Positions 35,778 through 44,815 are shown, counted from the stretch's first letter. The stretch: 64,000 nucleotides of DNA from Halopiger xanaduensis SH-6 (GCF_000217715.1 NC_015666.1:2492270-2556269); one strand, 5' to 3'. Translations and numbers: made by a program. The notes: generated by a model from the letters alone, not told the origin.

Positions 35778-36983
35778 TCAGTACGTGGTGAGCTCGCCGT
35801 CGATGACCTGCCGAGTGATGTCGGTGACGTTCGCGAGTTCGCGGTCGACGATGTTCTCGATGTCCGACTCGACGTCCTCGAGGGTCACGCCGTCGTCGGT
35901 GACGACGTGGACGTCGGCGACGTGGGGCTGGTCGATCGGGCGGCCGATCTGGGAGAGGAGTCGCACGCGCAGGTCGCGGATGCCGTCGACCTCGGCGACG
36001 ACCTCCTCGGCGATCTCGGTCGAGAGCAGGTTGTAGATCTTCCCGATGTGGTTGACCGGGTTCTTCCCGCTGGTGGCCTCCATCGACATCGAGCGGTTGG
36101 GCGTGATGAGCCCGTTCGCGCGGTTGCCGCGGCCGACGGAGCCGTCGTCGCCCTGCTCGGCAGAGGTGCCGGTGACGGTGAGGTAGATCGAGCCCTCCTC
36201 GTAGTCGTCGGCCGTGTTGACGTGGACGTTGACCTCGCGGTCGGTGTGCTCGGTCGCGACGTCCTCGACGAACGCCTCGACCGCGTCGACGGCGTCGATG
36301 TACTCGTCGAGGTCGGCGATGTGCTCGTCGATCATCGCCGCGGCGACGGTGACGTCGATCGTGTCGCCCTCGCGCTTGCCCATGAGCTTCACGTCCGGGC
36401 CGAGGTAGGGGTTCTCGTCCGCGAACTCGCCGTTCAGCCGCGACTCGGCCTCGAGGACGATCTGCTCGGTCTCGGTTAGGGGCGCGTGGCCGACGCCGAA
36501 GCTGGTGTCGTTGGCCATCGGGACGCTGACCTCGTCCTCGCCGAAGACCTCCTGCAGGTCGCCGCTGCCCTCGCCGAGCTTGACGTCGACGACGATGTCC
36601 TCGCCGACGTTTAGCTGGGGAATCTCGGACTCGAGGTACTCGCGGGCGGCTCGCAGCGCGATCGTCTCGGCGGGGATCGTCTGGCCGTCGTAGTGTTTGG
36701 TCGCGCGACCGACGATCAGGAGATAGATGGGGTCGACGACCTCGCCGCCGCCGAAGGCGGGTGCGGCTTCGCCCGCGACGAGTTGCGTCTCGTCGGTGTT
36801 GAAGTGCAGCACCTCGCCGACGCGGTCGATGTACTCCTGGGCGAGCGCCTCGGAGACCGCCTCGGCGACCCCGTCGCAGATGGTGTCGGGGTGACCGATC
36901 CCCTTTCGTTCGACGATTTCGACCTCTTGATCCTCGACTGCGTGCCGGTCGATCGGCTCGACCCGGATGTTCCGCTCGCTCAT
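35778..36983 (-). CDS. mat: Archaeal S-adenosylmethionine synthetase (methionine adenosyltransferase)
   Basis: This 401-aa archaeal-type MAT makes S-adenosylmethionine from ATP and methionine. Archaeal-type motifs are visible: [21 protein letters not shown] (ATP-binding His), [29 protein letters not shown] and [16 protein letters not shown] at 36983 is supported by a TATA box. It is an essential enzyme and serves as a good chromosomal (not plasmid) marker. Confidence 0.96.
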   Translation of the reverse strand: MSERNIRVEPIDRHAVEDQEVEIVERKGIGHPDTICDGVAEAVSEALAQEYIDRVGEVLHFNTDETQLVAGEAAPAFGGGEVVDPIYLLIVGRATKHYDGQTIPAETIALRAAREYLESEIPQLNVGEDIVVDVKLGEGSGDLQEVFGEDEVSVPMANDTSFGVGHAPLTETEQIVLEAESRLNGEFADENPYLGPDVKLMGKREGDTIDVTVAAAMIDEHIADLDEYIDAVDAVEAFVEDVATEHTDREVNVHVNTADDYEEGSIYLTVTGTSAEQGDDGSVGRGNRANGLITPNRSMSMEATSGKNPVNHIGKIYNLLSTEIAEEVVAEVDGIRDLRVRLLSQIGRPIDQPHVADVHVVTDDGVTLEDVESDIENIVDRELANVTDITRQVIDGELTTY

Positions 36984-37008
36984 TAGCGGTCTTTCGGAGA
37001 GCGCAGTT

Positions 37009-37016
37009 CTATAACT
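37009..37016 (-). promoter_or_regulatory. TATA box of mat
   Basis: GTTATAGA on the minus strand lies 26-33 nt before the ATG at 36983, which fits a leaderless promoter and fixes that start. Confidence 0.65.
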
Positions 37017-37076
37017 TGCGGAAACAGATTCCGCTCGGAAAATACTCGTTAGTAATACGCACGGCAAGCGTTGCCG

Positions 37077-37715
37077 TCACGATTCCAACAACAGGCCGAG
37101 GTAGGAGGTCCGAATCTGGTCGTCCGGATCGAGGTCCAAGGACTCGAGGACGGCGTAGGCACCCCTGCGGGCCGTCTCGAGGTCGGCTTCGCGTTCGACG
37201 TCGGTCTCGACCTCGACGTACTCGCCGACGTCGTCGACGGCGTCGAGCGTGATCGTGTAGGTGTACGTGCGCTCGTCCCCGTCGTCGTCGACCGCGAGCG
37301 CGACGGTGTAGTGCTCGCGTTCCTTGCGGACCGTCGCGGCGGGAGCGAACCCGAGGTTGGTCAGCACGGCGTCCATCTTCTCGCCGTCCGCAACGGCGGT
37401 CTCGATCTCCTCGCGGCTCTTGGATTCGTCGTCGAGCAGCGGCCCCTTGTAGGTGATGCGGCTCTCGGCGTCCTCGGCAGCGTCGGACTCGGAACCGGGC
37501 GTCGACTCCCGGCGAATCCGCAGCGCCTCGTCCGTCTCGGGAAACGACCGGTGGGGCGCGTCGTAGTAGGTGTCCTCCTGGACGACGGTCTCCGCTCGGT
37601 CGGCCTCGAGACGGCGCGCCTCGTCCGCGCCGTCGGAACCGCCCCCGCGCTCGAGGCGCTCCCGGACGGCCGCGAGATCGGGGTCGGCGGGCACCTTGAC
37701 TTCGACCTCGTACAT
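37077..37715 (-). CDS. CYTH-domain protein (CyaB / triphosphatase-like)
   Basis: This 212-aa protein has the N-terminal ExExK signature in YEVEVKVP (residues 2-9), EDTYYDAPHRSFPETDEALRIRR, ITYKGPLL, and ERTYTYTITLDAVDDVGEYVEVE. The family includes class IV adenylyl cyclases and inorganic or thiamine triphosphatases; archaeal members usually act as triphosphatases. It starts at ATG 37715, because the open frame above is run-through of the promoter region. It is divergent from the FKBP gene and lies 93 nt upstream of mat on the same strand. Confidence 0.87.
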   Translation of the reverse strand: MYEVEVKVPADPDLAAVRERLERGGGSDGADEARRLEADRAETVVQEDTYYDAPHRSFPETDEALRIRRESTPGSESDAAEDAESRITYKGPLLDDESKSREEIETAVADGEKMDAVLTNLGFAPAATVRKEREHYTVALAVDDDGDERTYTYTITLDAVDDVGEYVEVETDVEREADLETARRGAYAVLESLDLDPDDQIRTSYLGLLLES

Positions 37716-37820
37716 TGCGTTCGTGTGCCTCGAGTGGGCGATAGGTGGAGTAAGTATCGGTCGCGCTCGGTCTCGCGGGAAAACGTCGCCCTTAAATGCA
37801 GACGGCGGGACGTACAACGT

Positions 37821-38804
37821 ATGACCGAGGAAGAGGAGGCCGAGCTAGACGAGCAGGCCGATGACGTCGAAGCAGACGCAGAAGACGCCGAATCCGAAGC
37901 CGAAGGGCTTCAGAACGGCGACTTCGTCGAGATCGAGTACACCGCCTACACCGTCGACGGCGACCAGCTCGTCGACACGACCGATCCCGAAGTCGCCGAG
38001 GAAGAAGGCGTCGACGACCAGGGACAGGAATTCAAGCCGCGCACGATCGTCCTCGGCGAGGGCCACATCTTCGAGGCCGTCGAAGAGGACATCGTCGGCT
38101 CCGAGCCCGGCGCCGAAGGGACCGTGACCGTGCCCGCCGAGGACGCCTTCGGCGAGTACGACCCCGACGACGTCCAGACCGTCAGCGCCGAGAAGATCGA
38201 CGAAGACGACCGCTACCCCGGTGCGAACGTGCAGATCGACGGCCAGCAGGGCTACATCAGCACGATCATCGGCGGCCGCGCCCGCGTCGACTTCAACCAC
38301 CCGCTCGCGGGCGAGGACGTCGAGTACGAGTACGAGGTCGTCGACGAGGTCGAGGACCGCGAAGAGAAGGCTGCCGGCCTGTTCGAGATGTACCTCGGCA
38401 TGGAGCCCGAGCTCTGGATCGAGACGGACGAAGTCGAGGAAGAGGTCCCCGTCGAGCCCGACGAGGACGAAGACGAGGATGACGACGACGAACCCGCCGA
38501 ACCCGAGTTCGAGACCGAGGTCGTCGAGAAGGAGACCCTCTACCTCGAGGCCACGCCCCAGATGACGATGAACCAGCAGTGGATGATGGGCAAGCAGCAG
38601 ATCGCCCAGGACATCATGGGTAAGGTCGATGTCGACCGCGTCATCGTCCAGGAGGTCATCGACGGCATGGGCGGCATGGGCATGCCCGGCATGATGGGCG
38701 GCGGCATGGGCGGCATGGGCGGCGGCGACATCGAGGAGGCCCTCGAGGACGCCGACGTCGACGCCGACGAGATCGTCGAAGAACTCGAAGGCGCCGAGGA
38801 GTAG
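37821..38804 (+). CDS. FKBP-type peptidyl-prolyl isomerase (SlyD-like)
   Basis: This 327-aa protein has a strongly acidic N-terminus (TEEEEAELDEQADDVEADAE...), the FKBP core (about 33-190, GDFVEIEYTAYTVDGDQLVD) with an inserted IF chaperone loop, FNHPLAGEDVEYEYEV, and a C-terminal domain with DEDEDDDDEPAEPEF. A Met/Gly-rich segment MGGMGMPGMMGGGMGGMGGG near the end resembles metal-binding tails, although His is absent. It folds proteins by proline isomerisation in a high-salt cytosol. ATG 37821 has a ttaaatg element about 27 nt upstream. Confidence 0.9.
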   Translation: MTEEEEAELDEQADDVEADAEDAESEAEGLQNGDFVEIEYTAYTVDGDQLVDTTDPEVAEEEGVDDQGQEFKPRTIVLGEGHIFEAVEEDIVGSEPGAEGTVTVPAEDAFGEYDPDDVQTVSAEKIDEDDRYPGANVQIDGQQGYISTIIGGRARVDFNHPLAGEDVEYEYEVVDEVEDREEKAAGLFEMYLGMEPELWIETDEVEEEVPVEPDEDEDEDDDDEPAEPEFETEVVEKETLYLEATPQMTMNQQWMMGKQQIAQDIMGKVDVDRVIVQEVIDGMGGMGMPGMMGGGMGGMGGGDIEEALEDADVDADEIVEELEGAEE

Positions 38805-38922
38805 ACGCACGGCGCACGGTACGTCGTCGGTCGGCTGCCGCCTCGCGCGTCGATCGGAATCGGACCACGAACGTGCGCGGATCGCCTTTTTCGTACCCAG
38901 ACACGTAGTCCGAGGGGGTACG

Positions 38923-39930
38923 ATGGTCGGCGCAACGAGCGACGACACAACGAGCGACGACGCAGAAGCGGTATCGAACGCGACGACCCGCAGCGTCCGA
39001 CAGTGGCTCCTGCTCGACGGCAACCGGTTCGCGGTCGCCGTCGCGCTCGCGGTCGCGTTCTGACTGACGTATCTAACGCTCTCGCTCGGCGGCGTCGCCC
39101 CGCTCGCGGACGTGCAGTCGCTGTTCTACGTCTTCAGCGGGCTGATATCGGGGAACTTCACGCTGATCACCGTCGTCGTCTCGATCAACCAGCTGGTGCT
39201 CTCTCAGGAGTTGCAGTCCCCGGGCGAACTCGAGTCCGAGATTTCCGAGACCGTCGACTACCGCGAGGAGGTCGAAGCCGTCGCGGACCGACCAGCGCCG
39301 GCGGAGCCCGCGGGGTTTCTCCGGCTCGTCATGGAAAGCGCCCGGCAGGACGTCCAGCGGCTCGGCGGACTCAGCGCGAACACGCTGCCGGACGACGCCG
39401 CCGCCGAGATCGACGAGATCGTGGCCGACCTCACGGGCGAGTTCGACCGCATCGACGGCCTCGTCCAGGAGTCGGATTCCGGCATCTTCCAGACGCTCTC
39501 GACGACCCTCGAGACGAACTTCGCCGACCAGATTCACCGGCTCGAGACGGTTCGCTGGGAGTACGAGTCGGCGATCCCCGACGAGACCGACGCGGCGATC
39601 GACGACGTGCTGGATCGACTGCGCGAGATCGACATCGCGCGGCAGTACTTCAAGTCGATGTACCTGCAGGTCGAGCTCTCGCGGCTCTCGCGGTACCTGT
39701 TCTACGCGGGGATTCCGGCGGTGGCCGTCGCCGTCGGCTCGCTGTTCGTCCTGACGACGACGTCGGGTCCCCCGTTCGCGACCCGCGTCCAGTTCGTCGT
39801 CTTTCCGACGGCGGTGACGATCGGCACGTTCCCGCTCCTGTTGCTGTTCGCGTACATCCTGCGGACGGCGACGGTCACCGAGCGGACGGCCGCGATAACG
39901 CCGTTTACGACGCCGGAGCAGGAAACGTGA
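38923..39930 (+). pseudogene. Membrane protein gene interrupted by an in-frame TGA
   Basis: Translation from ATG 38923 (GAGGGGG ribosome site just upstream) reaches TGA at 39061-39063 after 46 codons, yet the same frame continues open to 39930, 289 codons further. The N-part (RQWLLLDGNRFAVAVALAVAF) is the start of a transmembrane helix, and the rest (LTYLTLSLGGV..., then LISGNFTLITVVVSINQLVL, a long acidic helix, and two C-terminal helices) completes a multi-pass protein. One transition, TGG to TGA, would explain the stop. I treat it as a pseudogene; a GTG at 39112 could restart translation. Sequencing error or recoding are alternatives. Confidence 0.7.
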
Positions 39931-39984
39931 AACGCGGATCGGAATCGGAACCGCGAAAAACGAAACCGACTGCGGTGCGGCCGC

Positions 39985-40611
39985 TCAGGCGATATCCCGA
40001 CTCGTGTCGATCTCGACCTCCTCCGTGAGCTCGAGTTTGATCGCCTCGGTCGGCTGGCCGCCGTTGCGGAACTTCGGGATCGTGAGGTGGTTCTCGAGTT
40101 CGGTCCCGGTGATGTCCGTCGTGAGATCGAAAATGGCGTCGGCGGCGTGGAACGTCCGCGCCCGGTTTGCGGGCGGGTCCTGTGCTTTCAAGCAGTGCAA
40201 CACCGCGATCGATCCCGTCTCGACCATCCGGGTCTTGAGGTCGTTGAGGAAGTCGATGTACTCGTCGGTGTCCGTCCGCTCGAGCGTGTTCATCGTGTCG
40301 ATGATGAGGTTCGCGCCGTCGGGAAGGGCGTCGACGAGTTGGCGGGCCGCCTCGAGCGGCGCGTCGCCGGTGACGTGTCTGATCGTCGGACTGCCGACGG
40401 CCGAGGGCGAATCCGCGATCGCGTACTCGACGGTCTCCGTCGTCCGCTCGGTCGTCAGATAGAGCGTGCCGCGCGCGGCCGTGAGTTCGTACAGGAGCAG
40501 TTCGGACTGGCTGGCCGGCAGCGCCGTAAAGGCGATGACACTCCCCGGCGGAAGGCCGCCGTCGAGTTTCCGATCCAGCACGTCGATGCCGGTTTCCAAC
40601 CGATCCACCAT
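39985..40611 (-). CDS. RAD55/KaiC-like protein lacking a Walker A lysine
   Basis: This 208-aa RecA-fold protein has VLDRKLDGGLPPGSVIAF, then TALPASQSELLLYEL where a P-loop GxxxxGKT should stand, so nucleotide hydrolysis is unlikely. A Walker B-like DGANLIIDTMNTL and a VLHCLKAQ strand follow. Such degenerate KaiC-like proteins occur in haloarchaea with signalling roles. It is divergent from pyrB, sharing a 236-nt spacer that contains an inverted repeat. Confidence 0.75.
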   Translation of the reverse strand: MVDRLETGIDVLDRKLDGGLPPGSVIAFTALPASQSELLLYELTAARGTLYLTTERTTETVEYAIADSPSAVGSPTIRHVTGDAPLEAARQLVDALPDGANLIIDTMNTLERTDTDEYIDFLNDLKTRMVETGSIAVLHCLKAQDPPANRARTFHAADAIFDLTTDITGTELENHLTIPKFRNGGQPTEAIKLELTEEVEIDTSRDIA

Positions 40612-40696
40612 ACGATTGTACGTAGTTTCCCCAGTGCCCGGATAATTCTTTGCCTTCGCGTTCGGGTCACAACGGCGTTGAACCGGCCGAATGTGG

Positions 40697-40715
40697 TTAC
40701 ATCCCTAACATGTAA
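40697..40715. promoter_or_regulatory. Inverted repeat TTACAT-N7-ATGTAA in the KaiC-like / pyrB spacer
   Basis: ttacat (40697-40702) and atgtaa (40710-40715) are perfect 6-bp arms around ccctaac. It lies 86 nt from the KaiC-like start and about 133 nt from the pyrB ATG, in an otherwise GC-rich spacer. It has the size of a dimeric regulator site, but no known haloarchaeal consensus is proven here. Confidence 0.4.
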
Positions 40716-40847
40716 GCGGCGGCTCGAGCGGGACCGTCCGCGAGCGCCTGCCGCGGTTCGCGGCGGGTTCGCGACGGCCGCGGAGCGGCACCGACTCCGA
40801 ATGGAGGGATTCAAGGGGCCGGCAGCAGCCTACACGAACGAAAAGGA

Positions 40848-41789
40848 ATGCGCCACGATCACCTCATCACGAGCAAACAGCTTTCGCGGGGGGACATCGA
40901 AACCGTCCTCGATCGGGCGGCCGAGATCGACGCCGACCGGGCGGCCGTCGCCGACCGGCACGCGGGGAAACTGCTCGGACTCCTCTTTTTCGAGCCGAGC
41001 ACGCGGACGAAGATGAGCTTCGAAACCGCGATGAAGCGCCTGGGAGGCGACGTCGTCGACATGGGCTCGGTCGAATCCTCGAGCGTCAAGAAGGGGGAGA
41101 CGCTCGCCGACACCGTGCGGGTCATCGAGGGCTACGCCGACGCGCTCGTCTTGCGCCACCCCAAACAGGGCGCGGCGACGATGGCCAGCGAGTTCGTCGA
41201 CGTCCCGCTGCTGAACGCGGGCGACGGCGCGGGTCACCACCCGACCCAGACGCTGCTGGACCTCTACACGATCCGGGAGAACGCCGGGCTGGACGACCTC
41301 ACCATCGGGATCATGGGCGACCTGAAGTACGGCCGAACCGTCCACTCGCTGGCCTACGCGCTGACGAACTTCGACGCGAGCCAGCACTTCATCAGCCCCG
41401 AGAGCCTGCAACTGCCCCGCGAGGTCGTCTACGACCTGCACCAGCAGCAGGGCGCCCAGATCCGCGAGCACGAATCGCTCGAGGAGGTGCTGCCCTCGCT
41501 GGACGTGCTCTACGTCACCCGCATCCAGCGCGAGCGGTTCCCCGACGAGAACGAGTACCAGAAGGTCGCCGGCGAGTACCAGATCGACGCCGAGACGCTC
41601 GAGGCGGCCGGCGACGACCTGACCGTGATGCACCCGCTGCCCCGCGTCGACGAGATCGCGCCGGAGATCGACGAGACCGACCACGCGGCGTACTTCGAGC
41701 AGGCCCACAACGGCGTTCCGGTGCGGATGGCGCTGCTGGATCTCCTGCTTACCGGCGCCGAGGGCGAGGGAGGTGAAACCGATGAGTGA
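40848..41789 (+). CDS. pyrB: Aspartate carbamoyltransferase catalytic subunit
   Basis: This 313-aa enzyme of pyrimidine synthesis condenses carbamoyl phosphate and aspartate. The carbamoyl-phosphate loop [13 protein letters not shown] (residues 48-60), [14 protein letters not shown] and HPLPRVDEI are visible. It overlaps pyrI by 8 nt (pyrI ATG at 41782), so subunits are made in step. No clear TATA element was found close to the ATG, and aaaagga just before it may aid initiation. Confidence 0.96.
   Translation: MRHDHLITSKQLSRGDIETVLDRAAEIDADRAAVADRHAGKLLGLLFFEPSTRTKMSFETAMKRLGGDVVDMGSVESSSVKKGETLADTVRVIEGYADALVLRHPKQGAATMASEFVDVPLLNAGDGAGHHPTQTLLDLYTIRENAGLDDLTIGIMGDLKYGRTVHSLAYALTNFDASQHFISPESLQLPREVVYDLHQQQGAQIREHESLEEVLPSLDVLYVTRIQRERFPDENEYQKVAGEYQIDAETLEAAGDDLTVMHPLPRVDEIAPEIDETDHAAYFEQAHNGVPVRMALLDLLLTGAEGEGGETDE
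41768..41776 (+). promoter_or_regulatory. Shine-Dalgarno of pyrI inside pyrB
   Basis: GGGAGGTGA ends 5 nt before ATG 41782 within the last codons of pyrB. It fixes the pyrI start three codons below an alternative in-frame ATG-like position and indicates translational coupling. Confidence 0.7.
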
Positions 41790-42273
41790 CGACCACGACC
41801 ACCACGACGGCAACGCGGACCACGAACTGCGAGTCAGCAAGATCCGCGACGGCACCGTCATCGACCACGTCCACGGGGGCCAGGCGCTGAACGTCCTCGC
41901 AATCTTAGGCATCGACGGCAGCGAGGGCGAGGAAGTCTCGATCGGGATGAACGTCCCCTCGGACCGGCTCGCGCGAAAGGATATCGTCAAGGTCGAGGGC
42001 CGGGAGCTGAGCCAGGACGAGGTCGACGTCCTCTCGCTGATCGCGCCCGACGCGACGATCAACATCGTCCGCGAGTACGAGGTGATCGAGAAACACCGCG
42101 TCGAGCGCCCCGACGTCGTCGAAGGCGTCCTCTCCTGTCCGAACCGCGGCTGCATCACGACCGGCGACGAGCCGGTCACCTCGCGGTTCGAGGTGCTCGA
42201 GGACGGCGTCCGGTGTGCGTACTGCGAGACGATCGTCCGGGACGAAATCGCGTCGCTGATCGAGACGAACTGA
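41782..42273 (+). CDS. pyrI: Aspartate carbamoyltransferase regulatory subunit
   Basis: This 163-aa nucleotide-binding subunit of the PyrBI holoenzyme has an N-terminal acidic/His tail ([15 protein letters not shown]), allosteric domain [16 protein letters not shown], and a C-terminal zinc domain with Cys in [11 protein letters not shown] and RCAYCET (four Cys). It provides allosteric control by CTP/ATP. Operon with pyrB is shown by overlap and the internal ribosome site. Confidence 0.95.
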   Translation: MSDDHDHHDGNADHELRVSKIRDGTVIDHVHGGQALNVLAILGIDGSEGEEVSIGMNVPSDRLARKDIVKVEGRELSQDEVDVLSLIAPDATINIVREYEVIEKHRVERPDVVEGVLSCPNRGCITTGDEPVTSRFEVLEDGVRCAYCETIVRDEIASLIETN

Positions 42274-42388
42274 GACTGCACCCACCTGACTCGATGGCGG
42301 CGATGGTTTCGGCTCCGGCGACCGTCATTCGTTCCGAGAACATCGTCCAGAATATCTAAGTGGTTTCCGCGCGTCAGTTCAGCTGTAC

Positions 42389-42502
42389 ATGTCGCGTACA
42401 ATCAAACTCTTGCTCGCCCTGGTCGTCGTCGCAGTCCTCTGGAAGGTCGCGCTCGGCGGCTCGGCCGACGTCGAAGAGATCGACTACGAACCGACCGAGT
42501 AA
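42389..42502 (+). CDS. 37-aa small membrane protein downstream of pyrBI
   Basis: This gene is very short: MSRTIKLLLALVVVAVLWK starts with a short basic end and a single hydrophobic helix (about residues 6-18), then an acidic tail ADVEEIDYEPTE. A TATA-like aatatctaag at 42351-42360 lies 29-38 nt upstream of the ATG, giving an independent promoter. Codon use fits the genome. It is probably a membrane-anchored micropeptide; no function is known. It precedes the next gene by 67 nt. Confidence 0.6.
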   Translation: MSRTIKLLLALVVVAVLWKVALGGSADVEEIDYEPTE

Positions 42503-42569
42503 CAACCCGCTCGCAACGCAGTCGTACCGTAACCGAACGGCTTACGGCGGCGGCGTCGTACCCTGAGCT

Positions 42570-43409
42570 ATGTACGGCGTCGTCACCCGAAACGCCGAAG
42601 AAGTCCGGTGGCCGGAGTTCGACCGCGGATTCTACGAGGTCAAGGACGTGACCGGCCGGTCCGCCGAACCGATCGAGGACGGGATAAACATGGTCTCCTG
42701 TTTCGCCGACAACGCCGCCGCCGACGCCGATCCGTCGCTCGTCCCCGTCGACGACTTCGGCCGGCCGGCGACGCGCGATCGCCCGCAGTTCGACTGGGAC
42801 TTCGTCTGTCCGACCCGAACCGACTACCGAGAGGGCCTCCTCGAGGTCATCGACGACTGCGTCGCGGCCAGCGAGGACGTCCGACTCGACGACGTCGGCT
42901 TCCCGCGCGCCGAGTACTGTCACTGCGGCGTCTGCGAGCAAGCGTTCGCGGAGAGCGAGTACGACGACCGCCTCGAGTGGCGCGCGAACGTCGTCACCGA
43001 GTTCGTCGAGGAGGCGGTCGATCGCATCCCCGGCAAGACCTATCTGACGCTCTACCCGGATCCCTACCCCGGCCACCTCTACGAGCGGGCCGGCCTCGAC
43101 CTCGAGGCCCTCGAGGAGCTGGTCGACGAGTTCGTCGTTCCGCTGTACGACACCCAGTACGGGACGACCTACTGGCTCGAGACGATCGCGAAGGGCTTCG
43201 AGAGCGCGCTCGAGACGCCGTTCAATATCGAGTTGTACGCGGTAAACGTCGACGTCGACGATCTAATTCACGCCCTCGAGGTGGCCGAAGCGTACGGTGA
43301 CGGCGTCCTGTTCGGCTACGAGGCGTCGAACGCGCGGGCGGCGCTGCGGCGACGCCGTGCTGACGAGCGCGAGGGGAAGTCGTTCGGGGAGCCGAGTTCG
43401 GAGTCGTAA
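42570..43409 (+). CDS. Conserved hypothetical protein with two Cys pairs
   Basis: This 279-aa protein begins MYGVVTRNAEEVRWPEFDRG. VSCFADNAA, FDWDFVCPTRTDYREGLLEV, FPRAEYCHCGVCEQAFAES and TYLTLYPDPYPGHLYERAGLD follow. A CHCGVC motif may bind zinc or iron. The early DYREGLLEVIDDC...VRLDDVGFPRAEYC resembles (beta/alpha)8 proteins related to glycoside hydrolases, with acidic residues at strand ends. No family name can be given. It is transcribed with, or right after, the 37-aa gene. Confidence 0.7.
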   Translation: MYGVVTRNAEEVRWPEFDRGFYEVKDVTGRSAEPIEDGINMVSCFADNAAADADPSLVPVDDFGRPATRDRPQFDWDFVCPTRTDYREGLLEVIDDCVAASEDVRLDDVGFPRAEYCHCGVCEQAFAESEYDDRLEWRANVVTEFVEEAVDRIPGKTYLTLYPDPYPGHLYERAGLDLEALEELVDEFVVPLYDTQYGTTYWLETIAKGFESALETPFNIELYAVNVDVDDLIHALEVAEAYGDGVLFGYEASNARAALRRRRADEREGKSFGEPSSES

Positions 43410-43671
43410 GCCGTCTCGAGACCGCCAGTGGGAGCCGGCCGATGCTACACGGGGACGACGCCTCGAGCGAGCGGCGACGCGACGTCGGCGCCGGGAGCGA
43501 CGACCAAGCGCAGGGCGAGAGTAACGCACGAGAGGAGACGAGGACGACTCGGCTCGAGACGCGGATCGATTTGTCGCCGTTGGTTGAGAGTTTGGAGACT
43601 CCGGTGGCTGTCGGTTGATCGGCGGAAAAAGTCAGAAATGGCCTCAGAACGCGAACGGATCGGTGATCGGC

Positions 43672-44613
43672 TCAGCGAGTGGTCGTGTTGTCGTCGCCGA
43701 TGCGATCGTCGTCATCATCGTCGTCGTCACCCATGAGTCCGCTATCGTCGTTATCATCGCCGAGGAGGTCGCTGTCATCGTCATCGCTCATTAGGCCGTC
43801 GTCGTCGTTCCGTCGCCGGTCTTCGTCGCTCCGGCGACTCTCGTCGTCACCGATCAGGCTGTCGTCGTTGTCCCGTCCCTGCCTTTCATCACTCCGACGG
43901 CTCTCATCATCGCCGATCAGGCTATCGTCGTTGTCGTCCCCGATGAGCCCGTCGTTCTCGTTCCCTCTCCGCCCGTCGTCGCTTCGGCGGCTCTCATCGT
44001 CGCCGATCAGGCCGTCATCGCTGTCATCGTCATTGCCCATCAGACCATCGTCGTTATCGTCACCGAGGAGTCCGTCGTCGTCATTGTCGCTCATCAGTCC
44101 CTCATCGTCGTCGGAGATACCGGAATCGGAATCGGTACCGGTGCCGGTTCTGGTTCCGGTGTCCGTCCCCATATCGGTGCCCGTGTCCGTTCCAGTATCC
44201 GTGCCAGCTGTTCCGGCCGGTCCGGATTCGACGTCGCTGGACCCCGGGGACCCAGTCGTATTGGATTGGACATCGTCCGCGTCCGTGCCCGCCGTTCCGG
44301 TAGTGTCGGTTGTTCCGCTCGTTCCTGTTGCGCCCATCCCCGTCTCGGACCCGGTCTGACTTCTGGCCCCGTCGAGATCGCTCTCGAGGCGGATCTCGTC
44401 GTCGGTGACGCCGGCGACTGCTTCCTCCTGAAGCGGGTAGGCGTCTTCGTCGGCGTCGCCCCAGCCGAGTGTCGCCTTGATGGTGTCTGTAATCCCCGGG
44501 TCAGGTTCGACGTGTGCGGTACCGTGCTCAACCGCCGCGACGATCCCGACCTTGTCGCCGTTCGCGTTGACGACGTCCTTGCCGATGTCGTCGTCAGTAA
44601 ATTGTGGTGCCAT
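43672..44613 (-). CDS. PRC-barrel protein with Asp-rich tandem-repeat tail
   Basis: This 313-aa protein has an N-terminal PRC-barrel-like domain (about 1-75: FTDDDIGKDVVNANGDKVGIVAAV). A Thr/Gly/Ser-rich linker with (GTDT)n (about 80-170) and a tail of about 140 residues follow. The tail repeats LIGDDESRRSD three times in units of about 20 residues, interspersed with GLMSDDDD, LLGDDNDD and DDDDDDDD. The repeats are visible in the DNA as gtcgtcatc-type runs. It is extremely acidic. Such tails may bind cations or polymerise; function is unknown. No signal peptide is seen. The reading frame of the repeat may vary between strains. Confidence 0.75.
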   Translation of the reverse strand: MAPQFTDDDIGKDVVNANGDKVGIVAAVEHGTAHVEPDPGITDTIKATLGWGDADEDAYPLQEEAVAGVTDDEIRLESDLDGARSQTGSETGMGATGTSGTTDTTGTAGTDADDVQSNTTGSPGSSDVESGPAGTAGTDTGTDTGTDMGTDTGTRTGTGTDSDSGISDDDEGLMSDNDDDGLLGDDNDDGLMGNDDDSDDGLIGDDESRRSDDGRRGNENDGLIGDDNDDSLIGDDESRRSDERQGRDNDDSLIGDDESRRSDEDRRRNDDDGLMSDDDDSDLLGDDNDDSGLMGDDDDDDDDRIGDDNTTTR

Positions 44614-44780
44614 TGTAGTTTAATTACTGTTACAAACGCCCAAGTTGGTGGTGCTTGCGGTGGCTTGCGACCAATCTGAGAGGACGAATTCGGCTCGAGC
44701 GCAGCCCACTAGCAGAGCTGCGAGGCTGGGGATGCTGTATGGAAAAACCGAGGACGTGTGAACCGTTCGCCCGTCCATAT

Positions 44781-44815
44781 CGCGAGACTCATGCTCGCGC
44801 GGTTGGTCGGCGAGC
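44781..44815. other. Two overlapping alternative hairpins
   Basis: cgcgag/ctcgcg (44781-44786 with 44794-44799) and gctcgc/gcgagc (44793-44798 with 44810-44815) share bases, so an RNA could form only one at a time. They lie in the 268-nt gap between the PRC gene and the HTH-10 gene, which also has a cgagtgaacaaaaacatcga tail I have seen between genes in other haloarchaea. No gene is supported in the gap. Confidence 0.4.

Noticed and set aside
37071-37820. Apparent N-terminal extension of the FKBP protein
   Set aside because: It lies antisense to the CYTH gene and reads as Val/Asp low complexity; the FKBP start is ATG 37821.
43680-44360. Ser-rich plus-strand open frame over the PRC repeat
   Set aside because: It is the antisense of the Asp-rich repeat, and its Ser/Arg content is only the reverse reading of GAC/GAT runs.
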